Of a DNA stretch of 64,000 nt, positions 28,636-41,672 are shown piece after piece (the stretch's first letter is position 1; every line of letters begins with the position of its first letter). The position numbers were made by a program, and so were the translations under genes. Source of the DNA: Glycine soja (lineage: Eukaryota > Streptophyta > Magnoliopsida > Fabales > Fabaceae). The DNA is taken from the NCBI RefSeq assembly GCF_004193775.1, contig NC_041010.1, forward strand, positions 44,691,562 to 44,755,561, read 5' to 3'. The notes under the pieces were generated by a model that saw nothing but the letters and a program-made list of their open reading frames with translations, was not told the origin of the DNA and searched no databases.

Positions 28636-28711
28636 TTTTATTGCCTGGAGAGAAGAACTCCTTGACTAGACCTTCTGCTTAAGCGTAGTTGATAGACAGT
28701 AGGCGTTGCAA

Positions 28712-28720
28712 CTTATATAG
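28712..28720 (-). promoter_or_regulatory. TATA box of bHLH gene 2
   Basis: CTATATAAG on the minus strand lies about 77 bp before the start codon. This would place transcription start near 28685 with a leader of about 50 nt. Confidence 0.5.
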
Positions 28721-31700
28721 CAAATTGCAAAACCTGGTACTGAAGTGACAGAATAAAAAAAGAAAAAAAATGGATCAAACTTATATTTAATTATATTGAT
28801 AGAACTCCAGTATTTATTATTTAAAATAAGTTTCACCATCTATATATGGTTCTTCTGAATAAATTTTATGCTTAATATTAACTCTGTAATTAATTATAAG
28901 ATTTTTTTAAAAAAATATTTATCCTTTTTTATAAGATTTTTTTTTAATTTTTAGAAGCTTTAATTATTATTTTTTCTTATATATTTTTACTAAACTATTC
29001 TCTTTTTAAATTTTAATGAGAAACAAATAACCGTATAAAATGAGAATAAAAAGATAATTTTAAAATAATATAAATAATTAATAAATTTAATGTAATAATT
29101 ATCTTTTTAAGAAACTTAAATTAGTTGAAAGGGTCATATGATTAATAACAATAGAAATATTATAAGTTTATATTTTTTTAATTTTAATTCTTGTAATTTA
29201 TTTTTTTCTTTTTTAGATTACGTCCTTTTTTACGGAGATAATTAGGAACGTAAATTACGTCCTTTTTTATTTTAGTCTTTAAAGTGTAAATTTATGTGAA
29301 CTAAAAATAAAAAAAAGAAATAAAATCTTAAAATTAGAAAACATAGATTTATCGAAACTAAAAATAGACAAAAAATAAAAACTTACCTGACTAAAATTAA
29401 AAAAAAAATCAGAAATTTACGGAGACCAAATTAATATTCAAGTCTAAATTTTATTTAATTCTCCCATCATGCTATTTTAGCTACTGTGGGGAAGTTAATT
29501 CTCGTTTCTGATGAAGTTGACTTGACCAGAAAAGTAAGAGCACTATAATAAGAGAAATAATATAGACATCTCTCTATGATAAATAATTTATAAATGCTTA
29601 TTATATTATATTTTTCTTTTCTAAATGTTAAATAATATTTGGTGTTTATTATTTTTTTATTATAATGATAATACTATTCTTATGCAGGCACAGCCACTAA
29701 TCATTAGAATTTAGAATAAAATGCAATTAAGTTACATAATTTATACAATATTTTTATTAAAAAAATCATTATCTTTCTATTAAATTAACTATTCTATTTT
29801 ACATTTTGTCTTTTCTGTTTATCTCTTTTGTTATTACATAATAATATAATATTTTGTATAAAATTTATGTAAAAATTCAATTTTTCAATTGTCAATAACA
29901 AGTAACAACTGCCTTGGTATAAAGTATATGAGCAAATCAAAGAACCAATGTTTTAACAAGGGGTGTTTGCAGGTCAATTCATTCACGTCAGTTTTTATTA
30001 AATTTATGATCTAACTCAATTAAATTTAATTGGTTTGATTTGATTCAGATTTTATATTTTTTTAAACCCAGTCCAATCTAACTTAATTTATTTTTTTAAA
30101 TCCAACCCAACCCAGTCAAATTTAATTAATTTGGTCCAGTTATGACAAGTAGGTTACCCATTTAAATTTAAACTTTTTTAAAACTATTATTTTATATCAT
30201 GATTTATCTAAATATTATTAAATATTTAATATAATTAACACAATATTATCAAATATTTGAAAATAGAAAAATTGATTTATTTAATACCAATATAATATTC
30301 TATAATAGACTAATATAAATTAAAACAAAATATTATTCAACAAGCTTGACTGTAATAATTTGAATCACAAGATTTGTTCCAATCAGATTTACTACAACCA
30401 AATTTATTATAACCAGATTTGCTAAAACAAATGAACAAAATATGATTCATTAATATTATAAACATGACAGAAAAAATAGACATGAAAAAAGATTAAACAA
30501 ATAACAATGTATCTGAAAGTTATATCTTACGAAGTTTCAATACTAGTAGTTACAACACTTGCAATCTCAACACTTAGAATTCTAATATTAATAATATTTA
30601 AAGTTAAATCAAACAACTCTAAATTTTTTTATTAATTTTAATCCGTTCGATCCGATTTTGATTAGGTCTATAAATCTAAATTTATAGTCCAACCCATACA
30701 TAAGCAATTTTAATTAATTGGGTTAAATTTTAATTTAAATACATAAATAATCCAACTTAAATTATTCAAATAGGTTTTTTACAAATAATTCATACATGTG
30801 AACACCCTAATTTTAATTGCCAAAAAATAAAACTCGTTGGCTTCAAAACTCGGAACACCGACAATTATTGCTTCAGAAAAGCCAAAAGTATACTTTAGTA
30901 TTTTATATATATATATATACATGGAGTACAATTTTGTTTCTGTGACTCTGTCATGAACTTTTGATTTAGTTTAATTTTATATTAAAGTGTATAAATTAAA
31001 TTTTAGATTAAAATTAAAGTTACAAACTAAGTTTATAAAAGTAATCTAAATTTTATTTTCATAAAACTGAAATTTCAGATAAAATCTTAATGTGCAGATA
31101 TATTTTTTAGGATAACTAAACATATTATAAAACTGAATTTATCCTTCAAACTGAATTCAAAACACTTCAAATGAAAAACCAAACTTTATATATAAAAACA
31201 TTAAATCGATTATTATTAGTATACTTTTTATATTATCAATTAATTAAAATTACTTTTAGTATAATTTTTTCTTTTAATTTCTTAATCAATATTCTAAAAG
31301 TCTTGATTAGGAAAACTCTTAAAAATAAGTATTAATATAATTTTTAAAATAATTATTATAAAAAATAAATTATTAAATAATGAGTGACAACTTTACTTTT
31401 GGTGTGCACCAAAATATCTTCTACCAAATAATTGAAGACTAACGTATATTTGTATAAACGTTGAATTCAATTTAACGGAGAAGCAACAATTTTTTTGTCA
31501 CATTTGTTGTCCATAAAAGTGAGAGTTTGCTTTGAAAAACTTGTAATGAAGTCCCTAACATGTTCCCAAAGATACACTAGGACTATGTTTGGAAATATGT
31601 TAATAGAGCAGCAAATATAATTTTTTGTTCATATTTTATATTTACATTAAAACGCACGTTAAAACTAACATTTTCAATAGCAAAACAAAAATATTCCATT

Positions 31701-32503
31701 TTTTCTTTTTGAGATGAATCATTATTTTGCATTTTATAACAAAGTCTTTTTCATTTACAAAGTTAGAAAATCAATTTCTAAAAATATATTTAAAAAATTT
31801 AACTATCTACCAATTGAATATTGTATACTCAACTCAAGAGGCATGGTTATGGCAATACCAATAAGGCCATAGCCTTAGCTTCTCTAAACTCTTAGTTTTG
31901 TTATATATTTATAAAAAAAGGTTTTTTATTCATTTAATTTTAAAAAATAGTTCACATTTACTTTGAATTAAAAAAAATGGTATTGGAAAAAGTATAATGA
32001 TTACATTTTATTAAAATAGTATGATCTATAAAAACATTTTGATGAATATGAGAGTAATGATTTATTTACTTCAAGTCTCGTTTACGGTTGGGTTGACATC
32101 TATAAATGATAGTTATAACTTATAAGCATCTTTTATTAATCACACACCCAACTAAAAGTATAACATCACATGTCATGGCTTGTAATAAAATAACCATGTG
32201 TTAAGAAAAACATTTTTAATCCAACATGCGTATCATGCGTTTGGCGAAAGCGAGTACGTAAATCAAATGTCATGGCTTGCAATAAACCAGCCATTGTTAA
32301 TTCACCAGGTGAAACTGATATTTCTGTTCAGTATTAACGACTATATTTGCTAGCGGTTCTTCCATTTTTTTTCCTATTACTACATTTAACAATCTGTATT
32401 TTTTTTCCTGGTATCGTTATACACTTCTACTAATGTGGTGTCAATAAAGAGACATTCGAAACATACGTGTAGGATTTATTTTAAACAAAAATAAAAAGTT
32501 TAT

Positions 32504-32816
32504 GGGTTAAATTACTCATTTGTTCTCTATAATTTTATCGTTCTTACTTTTTTTAGTTCTTATAGTTTGAAAATGATTTTTTTAGTCCTTATATTTTAAT
32601 TCATTTACATTTTAATTCTCTTTTAATTTTTGTAATTTAAAAATTATAGAGATTAGAAAAATAAGAATCATAAAACTATATGACCACTTTCAAAACTAAA
32701 AAGATTAAAAGAGAATTAAAATGTAAACTATAAAGATTAAAAAGATCATTTTCAAACTATAGAAACTAAAAAGATAAGAACCACAAAATTATAAGGACCA
32801 AATGAATAATTTAAAC
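32504..32816. mobile_element. MITE with long terminal inverted repeats and 8-bp flanking duplication
   Basis: The left arm (about 32504-32640) and right arm (about 32690-32816) are inverted copies over roughly 120-130 bp, sharing blocks such as AGTTTGAAAATGAT and ACATTTTAATTCTCTTTTAA. The outer ends read GGTTAAATTA and TAATTTAAAC. The 8-mer AAGTTTAT flanks both sides (32496-32503 and 32817-32824), as expected of a target-site duplication of hAT-like size. No coding capacity. Confidence 0.75.
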
Positions 32817-33383
32817 AAGTTTATATTAAGGTTATATTGCAAATAATTTTAATAACGACATGTACGTGTAACATTGTTAGATAATATTATTTTTAAGATT
32901 TTATATATCATCCGTGTATAAAAAAATATTTGCTACGAAATTAAGTTCAATCTCTTAAATATATTTCAGTATTTCAAAAAATTAATCTTTGAATTCTAAA
33001 TTTTAAAAAAAACACTTTAACTAGGGTTGATAGTACGTGGGATTTATCCATCATTTCTTAATGTTAAAAACAAGTTAATAGTAGTAACGAAGTAGAACAT
33101 TTTTTTCTGAATAACGAAGTAGAACATTTATTCCTTAAGAAAAAGTAGAACATTTATTAATCATTTTTTTACAGAATTTGTTAATGATTTAAAATAAACA
33201 TTTTCTTAAAATTTTAAATTTAACATACTGAATATTATAATTATTAAGAAATATTTTATTTTTTATTCTGTAATAAGTATAATTAAAATATCTTTTGATT
33301 TTTATATATAAAATCTCATAAAAAATAAAAATATTAATATTTGATAAACATCAATTATGTTATTCAATACTGAGAGAAAATAC

Positions 33384-33403
33384 TATATATATATATATAT
33401 ATA
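33384..33403. repeat. short (TA)n run
   Basis: TA run of about 20 bp. Confidence 0.85.
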
Positions 33404-35230
33404 AAATTTATGATAGGATAGAAAAATAAAAAGAAAAATGAGAAGTCATTTTTGATGAAGTGATTAAAATAATTAGTAATTTATGTATTATTACTCTAAA
33501 CAAAAATTAACCCTTCTCAACAAATCATTTTTGGCTGGGATTGCTTTGTGTCTGCATCACGTGATATCATAATCACAATCGCCCCATCTGTGCAATTTCT
33601 AATTATGCAATTAGGTTGGGAACTAGAATAATCGTACGAGGATACGACAGAGCTTAATTGCTTCAAATTTTGAAAACGTTTATATTGAGTGTAAAAAAAA
33701 ATCAAAACAAAACAAAAAAGCAAAAGACAAAAGAGAAAAGCTAGAATAGATTAATATTACTACAAGTTATGTAGGTGCTACTTAAATACTAAGAATAAGA
33801 CAGAGCTGATATGACCTCAATATTTTAAAACTTATTTTGTGAAACGTTTTTCTTTTTTAAGAACATTTTGTGAAGCATGAACAAGACAAACCGACAAATG
33901 TAAACGAAACGGAGAAAAAACATTAAAAAAAAAAAAACAAAGACAGAGCAAAAAAGAGAGAAGGAAAATTAGGTAAAAGTTAAAATTGAGATGGAATCAT
34001 GGAAGAAAAAAAGAAAATGCTCCATGCTCACAGCCTTACATAATGATCGAAAGTATTGACTACTCTAGAACAAAACTCATGACGACATGTTTACATTATC
34101 AAGAAAGGATTAATAATCACTAATAAGAAATAATGCCACGTGCTAATTTATGAGCCAATTTGTTACGCATTAAAAAATAAATGATTTTGATATAAATCAT
34201 TTAGTGATTGTTTTTTATATTAAAAAAAGGTTAATTATAGTTGTTGTTTTGGTGGAGTATTTTATAGTTGTTTATAATAATTAAAATGATATTTTAAAGA
34301 ATTAATTGATTTAGAACTTATTTAAAACAATTTATAATTTTTTAATTATATTTCAAAGAACAAAAGAATGTTCAAGGTTTAGCACTTTAGCCACCAACAT
34401 TTACTCTTTCATACACTTGTATTTATAAGAGGATGTCTTATGAGATGAGAGAAGTTAAGGGGTGTTTGGTATATGATTTTTTTTTAGTTTTTTGAGAATT
34501 TTAAGTTTTGAATGTTTGTTTTTTATACTTGATCTTTTTTTTTTTAAATAATATTTCCATGAAAAAATATTTTTCTGAAATTGTTTTGACTATTTTTTTC
34601 CATCAAAATATTCTCATGAGAGCAGGTGGGTATTTACTTTTTTGACTTAAGTTTTTTTTACTACCACAAAATATCAAGTTATTTTCATTAAATTATTTAA
34701 TGTGATAAATAATTAAAAAATTATGATAAAAATACTATATTAATCTTTTATTCTCAGAAAATTCGTATGAGAATATTTATAACCTACCAAATAAATTTAA
34801 TTAATCATTAGAAATTATAATTTTTCATAATTCATAACTTCCGATGATGATGATTTTTGGACAAGATTTTTTTTTCTTATAGCAAACGTCCGTAAGGTTT
34901 TGAGTGGTGTAATGTATAAGAGAGTTTTCTGTTCGAGATTAGCATAAAATATTTTATTAAATGTATTTTTTGCCCCATCTTATTTTTAGCGCGCATCAGA
35001 CACAACGCATACAAATAATCTTCAAAAGATAGAACTGTATCCCTTATGCTTTAATTTTCCATAATGTCTTTAGATGATATCCTTCATACGAATGGTTTTA
35101 ACTTGGAATGTCTATATATCCTTCAAACACTTCTTAATATGCTTCTTCTAGATGACCCTTGAGACTGGTATTGTAAATACTAAATATGTACCATTTTGTT
35201 TTGTTGTCTTTTGTTTTATCTAATCATATA

Positions 35231-35700
35231 TAGTTTGTTTTTAAGAAAATTTGGAGGTGAGGCCATGAGGGCAGGTAGCCACCGGTTTGATATGAATTTT
35301 TGGAAAAATAAAATTGAAACCAATGAAAATTATTAATTAGGATTGGTTAAAATTTGCAAAAAATAAAAATAAAAATCTCCATACCACGTGATGACAAACG
35401 AATAGTTTCGGTTTGAGTTATCAGATTGGTGCATATATATCATTTTTTAAAACAATTATATATATATATATAGTTTGCTTTTAAGAAATTATGGAGGTTT
35501 AGACTAGGGGTGATGGCAGGTAGCTAGGGTCGGTTTGATGTGGATTTTTGGGAAAATAAAATTGAAACCAATGAAAATTGATTAACTTGGTTAGGTTTGA
35601 ACTTGCAATTTTTTTTCTCCATACTAAGTCAAACCAACATGATGACAAACGAATAGTTTCGGTTTGAGTTATCAGATTGGTACATATACCATTTTTTTAA
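35231..35700. repeat. tandem duplication, two units of about 240 bp
   Basis: Unit 1 starts at 35231 and unit 2 at 35471, both with TAGTTTG(C/T)TTTTAAGAAA. Shared blocks include AAAATTGAAACCAATGAAAA, ATGACAAACGAATAGTTTCG and GTTTGAGTTATCAGATTGGT, in the same order and orientation. Divergence is modest, with indels in the middle. Confidence 0.9.
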
Positions 35701-36904
35701 AAAAACAATGTGTTTCATAAAGTATAACCTATCATAGAAAATGCATAATTTTTTTTAAAGAAAATATTAGAAAACATATAGTATTCATCAAACCACAATA
35801 TCCATATCAAATAATAACTAGCAGAAATCGTTTTCAAGATTTAGGCCTAGTAAAACTAATTTAAAAAAAAAAAAGGACCGTAATTCGGATGATAAGTGCA
35901 ATTAACATGTTCTTCACAAGCAGTGATTGATATTATGAATCGTTTTTTTTTTTCGTTGCATTGATATCATGCCTCTTCACAACAACCACCAAATGGATGA
36001 ACTAAATTTAATTTTCTGATAAAATCAATAACGTTAATCACATATTTTTTAAATTAGTGTGAAGAGGAGAGTAGACAATAGTATTCCAACTAGGGGTATA
36101 AATAAACCAAATTATTTGTGAATTAGTCGAACTCAACTTGTTAAATGCTCAATCAAAATCATTTATTTAATTAAATAAATAAACTCAAACTTGAGATTAG
36201 GATTTATTATTTAAATGAATCAAACTTAAATGTTAAAAGTGTCGAGTATGTATATATGAGTTTGCTAACTTAGGCGTAATTATTTTTTAGAAGAAGTTAA
36301 TAAATTATACCAGGGTATATTTTAAAGAAATTTATAATTACAGCTTGTTAATTTAATTCTTGTAAAAATTAAGTTGGTGTAAATTAGCAAACATTATACA
36401 CATTTATTAACATACATCTCCTTTTTAGAGGGAGTAAGTTACTAAACTACATCCGAGTATATTTTAAGAAAATTTATAATTATAATTTACTACTAACTAA
36501 AAAACAAGTAGGTGTAAATTAATAAATCCCATATATAATTAAAATGACATAAATTTCACAATATAACATACCTCATGTTTAGCACTTGTTTTTATTTTGT
36601 ACATTATTATTTAGTATTAAAATGTTTTTTAAATACTAAATTGAAAAAATTAAAAAAAATACAATTTAAAAATAATTAAGTTATAAATAAGTTAAATAAG
36701 TCCAAGTCAAGTTTTAATTTTTTAAAGAAGTAAAGTCCAAGTTTGAGCTACACATTTTTTTCACAAAACAAATATAAATTTTTAGTATTCAACACGGCTC
36801 ATTTCTACTTTTAATCTCAACTATACTGGCACTCTTTTGTCTACCAACCAGCAACAATACACCATATAATCAAATATCATTAGAGGAAGAAAAACCAAAA
36901 GAGA

Positions 36905-37273
36905 ATGAATAAGATGGGAGGATTAGACCAAAACCCAATGAATTTTTTTTTACTAAAACCTATAGTTGGAAAGGACATTTCTATTCCGGAGGAACTGGTC
37001 TCTAACAAAACTTGGAACAATGTCCCACCAAGTCAGGCCAATCCGGGAGAGCCCCCCATGATTAGAATCGGGTTAAAAATATTTCCTTACATTGTTTATG
37101 TTTTAACTTATAATAACTTCTTTAATGTCCTTGTTAACTCCGCTTCACAGTACAGGACTCGTGCAATTATCTCTCATCACTACTTCCAATTAACTTTTTA
37201 TGAAATATTTAACATTTTGAATGATCTACCACTGAGTTTCAATAAAAAAAAATTATACTTATTAATTCTTTAA
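36905..37273 (+). CDS. doubtful ORF, 122 aa, no family recognised
   Basis: The first half (MNKMGGLDQNPMNFFLLKPI to about residue 58, ending ANPGEPPMIRIGLK) is less AT-biased than the surroundings and reads like real protein. The second half is AT-driven and hydrophobic. It may be a first exon running to about 37075, a decayed gene fragment, or chance. The ATG is preceded by a purine-rich A-rich stretch resembling a leader. Low confidence. Confidence 0.2.
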   Translation: MNKMGGLDQNPMNFFLLKPIVGKDISIPEELVSNKTWNNVPPSQANPGEPPMIRIGLKIFPYIVYVLTYNNFFNVLVNSASQYRTRAIISHHYFQLTFYEIFNILNDLPLSFNKKKLYLLIL

Positions 37274-37696
37274 GATATTGATGCAGCACTCGAAGAAAAA
37301 GATGAGAAAATCAATTAAAGTAATTTCATCATTTAGTTCAGTTTGACAAAATCTTCATTGATATTATTCATTGAGATACTACTCTTAGCGCCTGTTTGGA
37401 TCCAAGCCACAAGTGTTTTTGAGAATTTTTCTACTCATAGCCTTCCTCTTTTCTTTTTTACAGGACTTAAAAATCATGCAGCCTATTTTGTAACTGAGCT
37501 CTCACCTTTATGAAATAAGACTTTAGTTGTTATTAATTCCGTTAAATTAGCTTTTTGTCATCTAATTTATTTATTAGATTCAATTTGATCTTTTAGTTTT
37601 TTTAAGATTCAATTTAGTCCTCTAATTTTTAAAAACAAGTCAATTTGCTTATACCATCTAAATTGAAACAAAAGTGTTAAGAAATTCCACTAGGTG

Positions 37697-37870
37697 ATTT
37701 TAAATGGAAAAAGGAAAACATATCAAAAACACCAGATTCTAGAAACCCAGTTTTTCATTGACAAACTCTTCTCTGAACAATTCACATTATTCTAAACAAC
37801 CAGCCCCTTTACTCCAATTTAAATGGAAAAAGGAAAACATACCAACAACACCAGATTCCAGAAACATCCA
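37697..37870. repeat. direct repeat downstream of the ACP gene
   Basis: Two copies of a roughly 50-bp block starting TTAAATGGAAAAAGGAAAAC (about 37699 and 37819) continue with ACACCAGATTC(T/C) and AGAAAC. They are about 120 bp apart, just beyond the ACP stop codon, in its probable 3' UTR or flank. Confidence 0.8.
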
Positions 37871-37948
37871 GTGAAAGTAAGGGGAAGGTTCAAGGTTGCA
37901 CTGTGTTTAAGTTCAACATGAAGCCAAATAGGAAAAAGGACACATTAG

Positions 37949-40849
37949 TTAACCAGCCATGGGATGGTTAGAAATGTACTCAATAGCAAGATGACAAGAG
38001 TCAATTTTATCAGCTTCCTTGTCTGGGATCTCTAGCTTGAACTCCTCTTCTAGTGCCATTACAATTTCCACATTGTCCAAGCTATCCAAACCCAAATCCT
38101 TCTGGAAATGTACATCTGGACTCACCTGAGGAGAAGGAGAAAGCAGTAAACCAAATATTAAAATATTATCTGCAATGCTTACAATTTACAAGAAAGCTGC
38201 ATGACCAAATATGCAAAATGGAAGAACATGCATTGCAAATCGCAATCAAATTAAAGCGAATGTTAGCAGCATTCTCATAACGTGTATGATACAGGATGAA
38301 CAACAATTAAAAAAAAGTTTTGAAAAGCAAAAGAAATCTAAGGTCTTTGATGAATTGGTTTGTTCGAAAGATGTTCTGAAAACAATTTTGGAAGTTTCTG
38401 AAATGAAAATTAGTTTCTTTGAGTGGAAAAACACAGAGATAGTTCATACTGTCTATCCTTAGCGGCATACTACAACATGCTGCATTTCATTATGATGTAA
38501 AATGACCTAGGGCAGACACTGCTTCAGATCAACTTAATGCATGACCTGGATATTTCATAAGTGGATTGACTGAGGAAAAGTGTGGTTGCTTCCAGCCAGT
38601 TTATCTTAAAGAGTACAAGAGAACCAAGAGATACTTAACATATAAGAGTATGTATTTTTTATGGTAATACTGAGTGTATTGAGTGAGAGACGAGAGAGAG
38701 AGAGAGAAGAGTGAACCTCAACTGTATAATTGAAATGGATGATTAAGATTAAAATTAATTAAAACAATCTATCATCAGTTAATCAATTTATCAATTTGAG
38801 CTCTATCATCAGTTTTTGTTATACAAACAGTGGTTAGAACTAGAAATAACATATAGCTATAGGAGTAATAAGACTCTGGGACAGCAAGCTTATGCTGTAT
38901 TCTGTTTATTTAGTTGTATTGTGTTGTGTTTATCACTAGAATAAATTATTTTTATGCTAATTTAGAATGGTAAAATCTCTCTCTCTCTGTCTATATATTC
39001 ATAGACAGGGAGAATGAAGACCCTGGAAACCCTTTTTATTTCTTTTGCTGAATGTATATACATGCAGAGTCATGGGTGTAACTACAACTTCCTCCACTGA
39101 TATCCATCCAATATCAGCAGCAAAAGGAGTGTTTTTGTGCGAATATTAAGAAAATAGTATCTACAGATCTGAGACCTTAACAGAGATCTACAATGTTTAA
39201 ATATTTGGATTCTCCTGATATTATTCACAAGACCATAACACTCTTGGCAGTGGAAGTCTTGTGAACTGGGCGCCCCTTTATAATTGACTTAAATCATTTG
39301 GTGTGGGCATATGGTAATATTGTTGTTCACTTGCAATTTGGTTTATGTTTATTTTTTAGATAAATGAATCCCTTGGGAGTTTTTCCAGTTTCTATATATG
39401 CTTAAGAGATCAATCTAGCTCTGAAGTTTCTGAATTTGGGGGAACTTACTCAAGTTTGTAGCTGTGCAAGAACTATGGGCAAAAGCTTATTATCTGAGTT
39501 TGGGAATGGAACAAGTTTTATATATTTGTTTAACAAACTATAAATATGATGAAACCTACTCTGAGCAAGTAGCCAAGTATACATTTATATTAGTGTAAAT
39601 GGAACCAAAACGTACCAAAAAAAAAATATGTTCACTACTTCACTATGGAAACAATGCACATGTTGAAGACTAATCATCAGAGCTCTCCATTTAATACTGA
39701 AAATTAAGTACTGCTTATATTTTGTAAGGCCTTGTAGAAAGGATCAAACTCAACCTTTTTGCTGTGAATAAGAATAATTGGGGCCTTAGATGGATTTAGC
39801 ATAAGATATTACAAAACCCACCCACCCACCCTACCCACCTCGGGCCGCTAATCGGTTAAGACTGTGTACATCTAATCCTTACCCCCTGTGGACCACCACC
39901 AGGGCACCCATTTAGGAAGATACTGAAGAAAACTATAATCAAAATACAATAGGGAAAAAAGTTTGAGCCACATTTTGCCCTAGTCATCCAGTTTTTTCTA
40001 TATCATCTGTCTCAGTTGAATATACAGCTGAAAACAACAGAATTTGCTCTTTTGCATAAAATCTCTCACTAAATTTTCGAAAAATTCCCCAGGTGACCGG
40101 ACACTACCCAGAAGGTCATTGAGCTAAATTATCGATCTTTCGGAAGATCCTTTTGGGTAAATCGACAGAATAATGATTTGTGATATGCATTTTTTCACAC
40201 TAATTAATATTACTGACACTACCCATATGGTTACCCAGACTATGGGAAAATCCTTATGGCAAAATCAACAGATTGGGATACACAGTTTCACATAAGGCAA
40301 CAAAGCATAAACACAAACCAGATGGTTAAGAAGGTAATTTTCAAATTTTGAGAAGACCCTTTGTGCACTGCTCAATAAACAAAACAACGATTTGGGATAT
40401 ATCCATTTCACATTTTTTTCACATCAAATAAGATTACAAACACCACCCAGGTCAATATTGAGCTCTAAATCAATACAAAAATGGCCAGGGACACACGCAT
40501 TCCTCGATTTTCCAAACTTTGGGACAACCCATTTGAACAAAAAATCAGCAGATTCACGATTCGGAATTTCTCTTTTCTTTCTCTCTCTCTTTCTCTCTCT
40601 CTTTTCTTTTTTTCACAATAACAAAACAACAAACCATGTAAAAAATGAAAGGGGCAGAAAAAAGAAGACACAAACCCTGGAAGGATCGACTTTGGGGAAA
40701 TCTTTGACGACGGCGAGGACTCTTTCGACGACCTCCTCTTTGGAGAGATGATCGTCGCCGTGTGATGACATGGCACGCCATGGCTGCAGTTTTGGAGCGG
40801 CTTGGAGTGGCACACGAACGTGGCGGAGCACGGCTGCCCTCAGTGCCAT
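37949..40849 (-). CDS. mitochondrial acyl carrier protein
   Basis: Two minus-strand exons, 40849-40676 and 38125-37949, are joined after an Arg codon (TCC AGG|GTTTGT donor; CCTCAG acceptor), giving 116 aa. Residues 1 to about 27 are a basic, Arg-rich mitochondrial presequence ([13 protein letters not shown]...). The mature ACP fold follows, with [15 protein letters not shown] and the phosphopantetheine site [18 protein letters not shown]. Ser73 is the expected attachment residue. The C-terminus ends EADKIDSC...HPMAG. It carries acyl chains for mitochondrial fatty acid and lipoate synthesis and is also a complex I subunit in plants. The start is the first true ATG; the frame stays open upstream, but only through a TTG. 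The 2550-bp intron has degenerate tandem repeats near its 5' end and (CT)n runs close to the donor. Confidence 0.95.
38126..40675 (-). other. intron of the mitochondrial ACP gene
   Basis: It contains a short (GA)n run near 38690-38706, a CCCACC-rich patch at 39810-39850, the 40060-40560 degenerate repeats, and a CT-rich tract at 40565-40615. No nested gene was recognised; ORFs here are not supported. Confidence 0.75.
40060..40560. repeat. degenerate tandem repeat, about four units of 100-130 bp
   Basis: Recurring blocks in the same order are CACTACCCA(G/T)-type, then GGAAGATCC / GGGAAAATCC / GAGAAGACCC, then AAATC(G/A)ACAGA(A/T), then GATTTGGGATATATCC-like sequence followed by TTTTTCACA. Four successive rounds can be followed, with strong divergence between units. 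Located in the ACP intron next to exon 1. Confidence 0.5.
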
Positions 40850-41351
40850 TTCTCTCTCTTTCTTTGCAAATGAGTGAGTGTGAGCGTGAGGAGCTTTGGT
40901 GGAATTGGCCAATTGCGATTTGGGAGTAACGTAAATAACTAAACCCTTACTAAGTCAAAATCTTAGATATAAGTTTATAAATAATAAAAAAAAAAATTGT
41001 AAGTAAAGTAAGAGAGAAAAATCTTACTAAAAATGACAACCATGAGCGTTATGAGTACTTTCTTGGTTATTAATTAAATTAATAGATCAATTATATTATA
41101 AAATAATTAACATTTTATTATATAAATTTACATGTGTATTAAATATATATTATAAATTTTAGTGTTATATATAATGACATTAATTATTTTATAACATAAT
41201 TGATTTATTAGCTTAATTAATAATCTGAAAGTTACAAATTATATTTTCGTAAGGATCATACAAGTTACATATCCATAAATTTGCTAGGGATAATTTGGAA
41301 AATAACAAAAAAATGCTGAGTGGTTGGATACGCAAAGCCAAAAAAGGTTAG

Positions 41352-41672
41352 GATGTGTTTGGTTTGCATTTTCATTTTCGGAAAATTATTTTCATTTTTA
41401 AAAGATTAGAATTTTGAAAACATGTTTGGTTTGACTTCTTGTTTTCTGTTTTTTGTCGAAGAGGAGAAAAGCGTGTGAAGGAAAGGAAAGAAATGTATTT
41501 TTAGATTTGCTTAAAATTACATTCATTGCCACCGCGTTTTCATTTTACCCAAAATGAGGTTCTTGCTTTCAACTGAAAACATTGAAAACGAGATTTTATT
41601 GTTTTCATTTTTTGGTTCATTTGGGAAAATATTTTTACTGAAAATGTTTTCAAAAATCCAACCAAACACATC
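41352..41672. mobile_element. MITE-like element with GATGTGTTTGGTT ends
   Basis: GATGTGTTTGGTT at the left and its reverse complement AACCAAACACATC at the right form a 13-bp terminal inverted repeat. Subterminal ATTTTCATTTT and AAAATGAAAAC-like blocks are also in inverted arrangement. About 320 bp, non-coding. Confidence 0.65.

Larger units (their letters stand above)
28636..36904. other. long AT-rich intergenic region
   Basis: About 8.3 kb with no recognisable gene on either strand. It holds the gene 2 promoter at the left edge, a MITE (32504-32816), a short AT array (33384-33403) and a 240-bp tandem duplication (35231-35700). It also has scattered decayed sequence such as the AACCCAACCCAGTC region near 30060-30130. 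ORFs are short and AT-biased. Confidence 0.6.

Noticed and set aside
34460..34800. Possible inverted-repeat element with GTGTTTGGTA and TACCAAATA-like ends
   Set aside because: The match between arms is too short and too AT-rich to separate from chance.
39810..39905. CCCACC-rich and GGTGGTCC-like patch resembling a SINE 3' part
   Set aside because: I could not find A and B boxes or a target-site duplication, so no element call was made.
40392..40912. ORFs overlapping ACP exon 1 on both strands
   Set aside because: They are either alternative frames of the exon or include the CT-rich intron sequence, and none matches a family.
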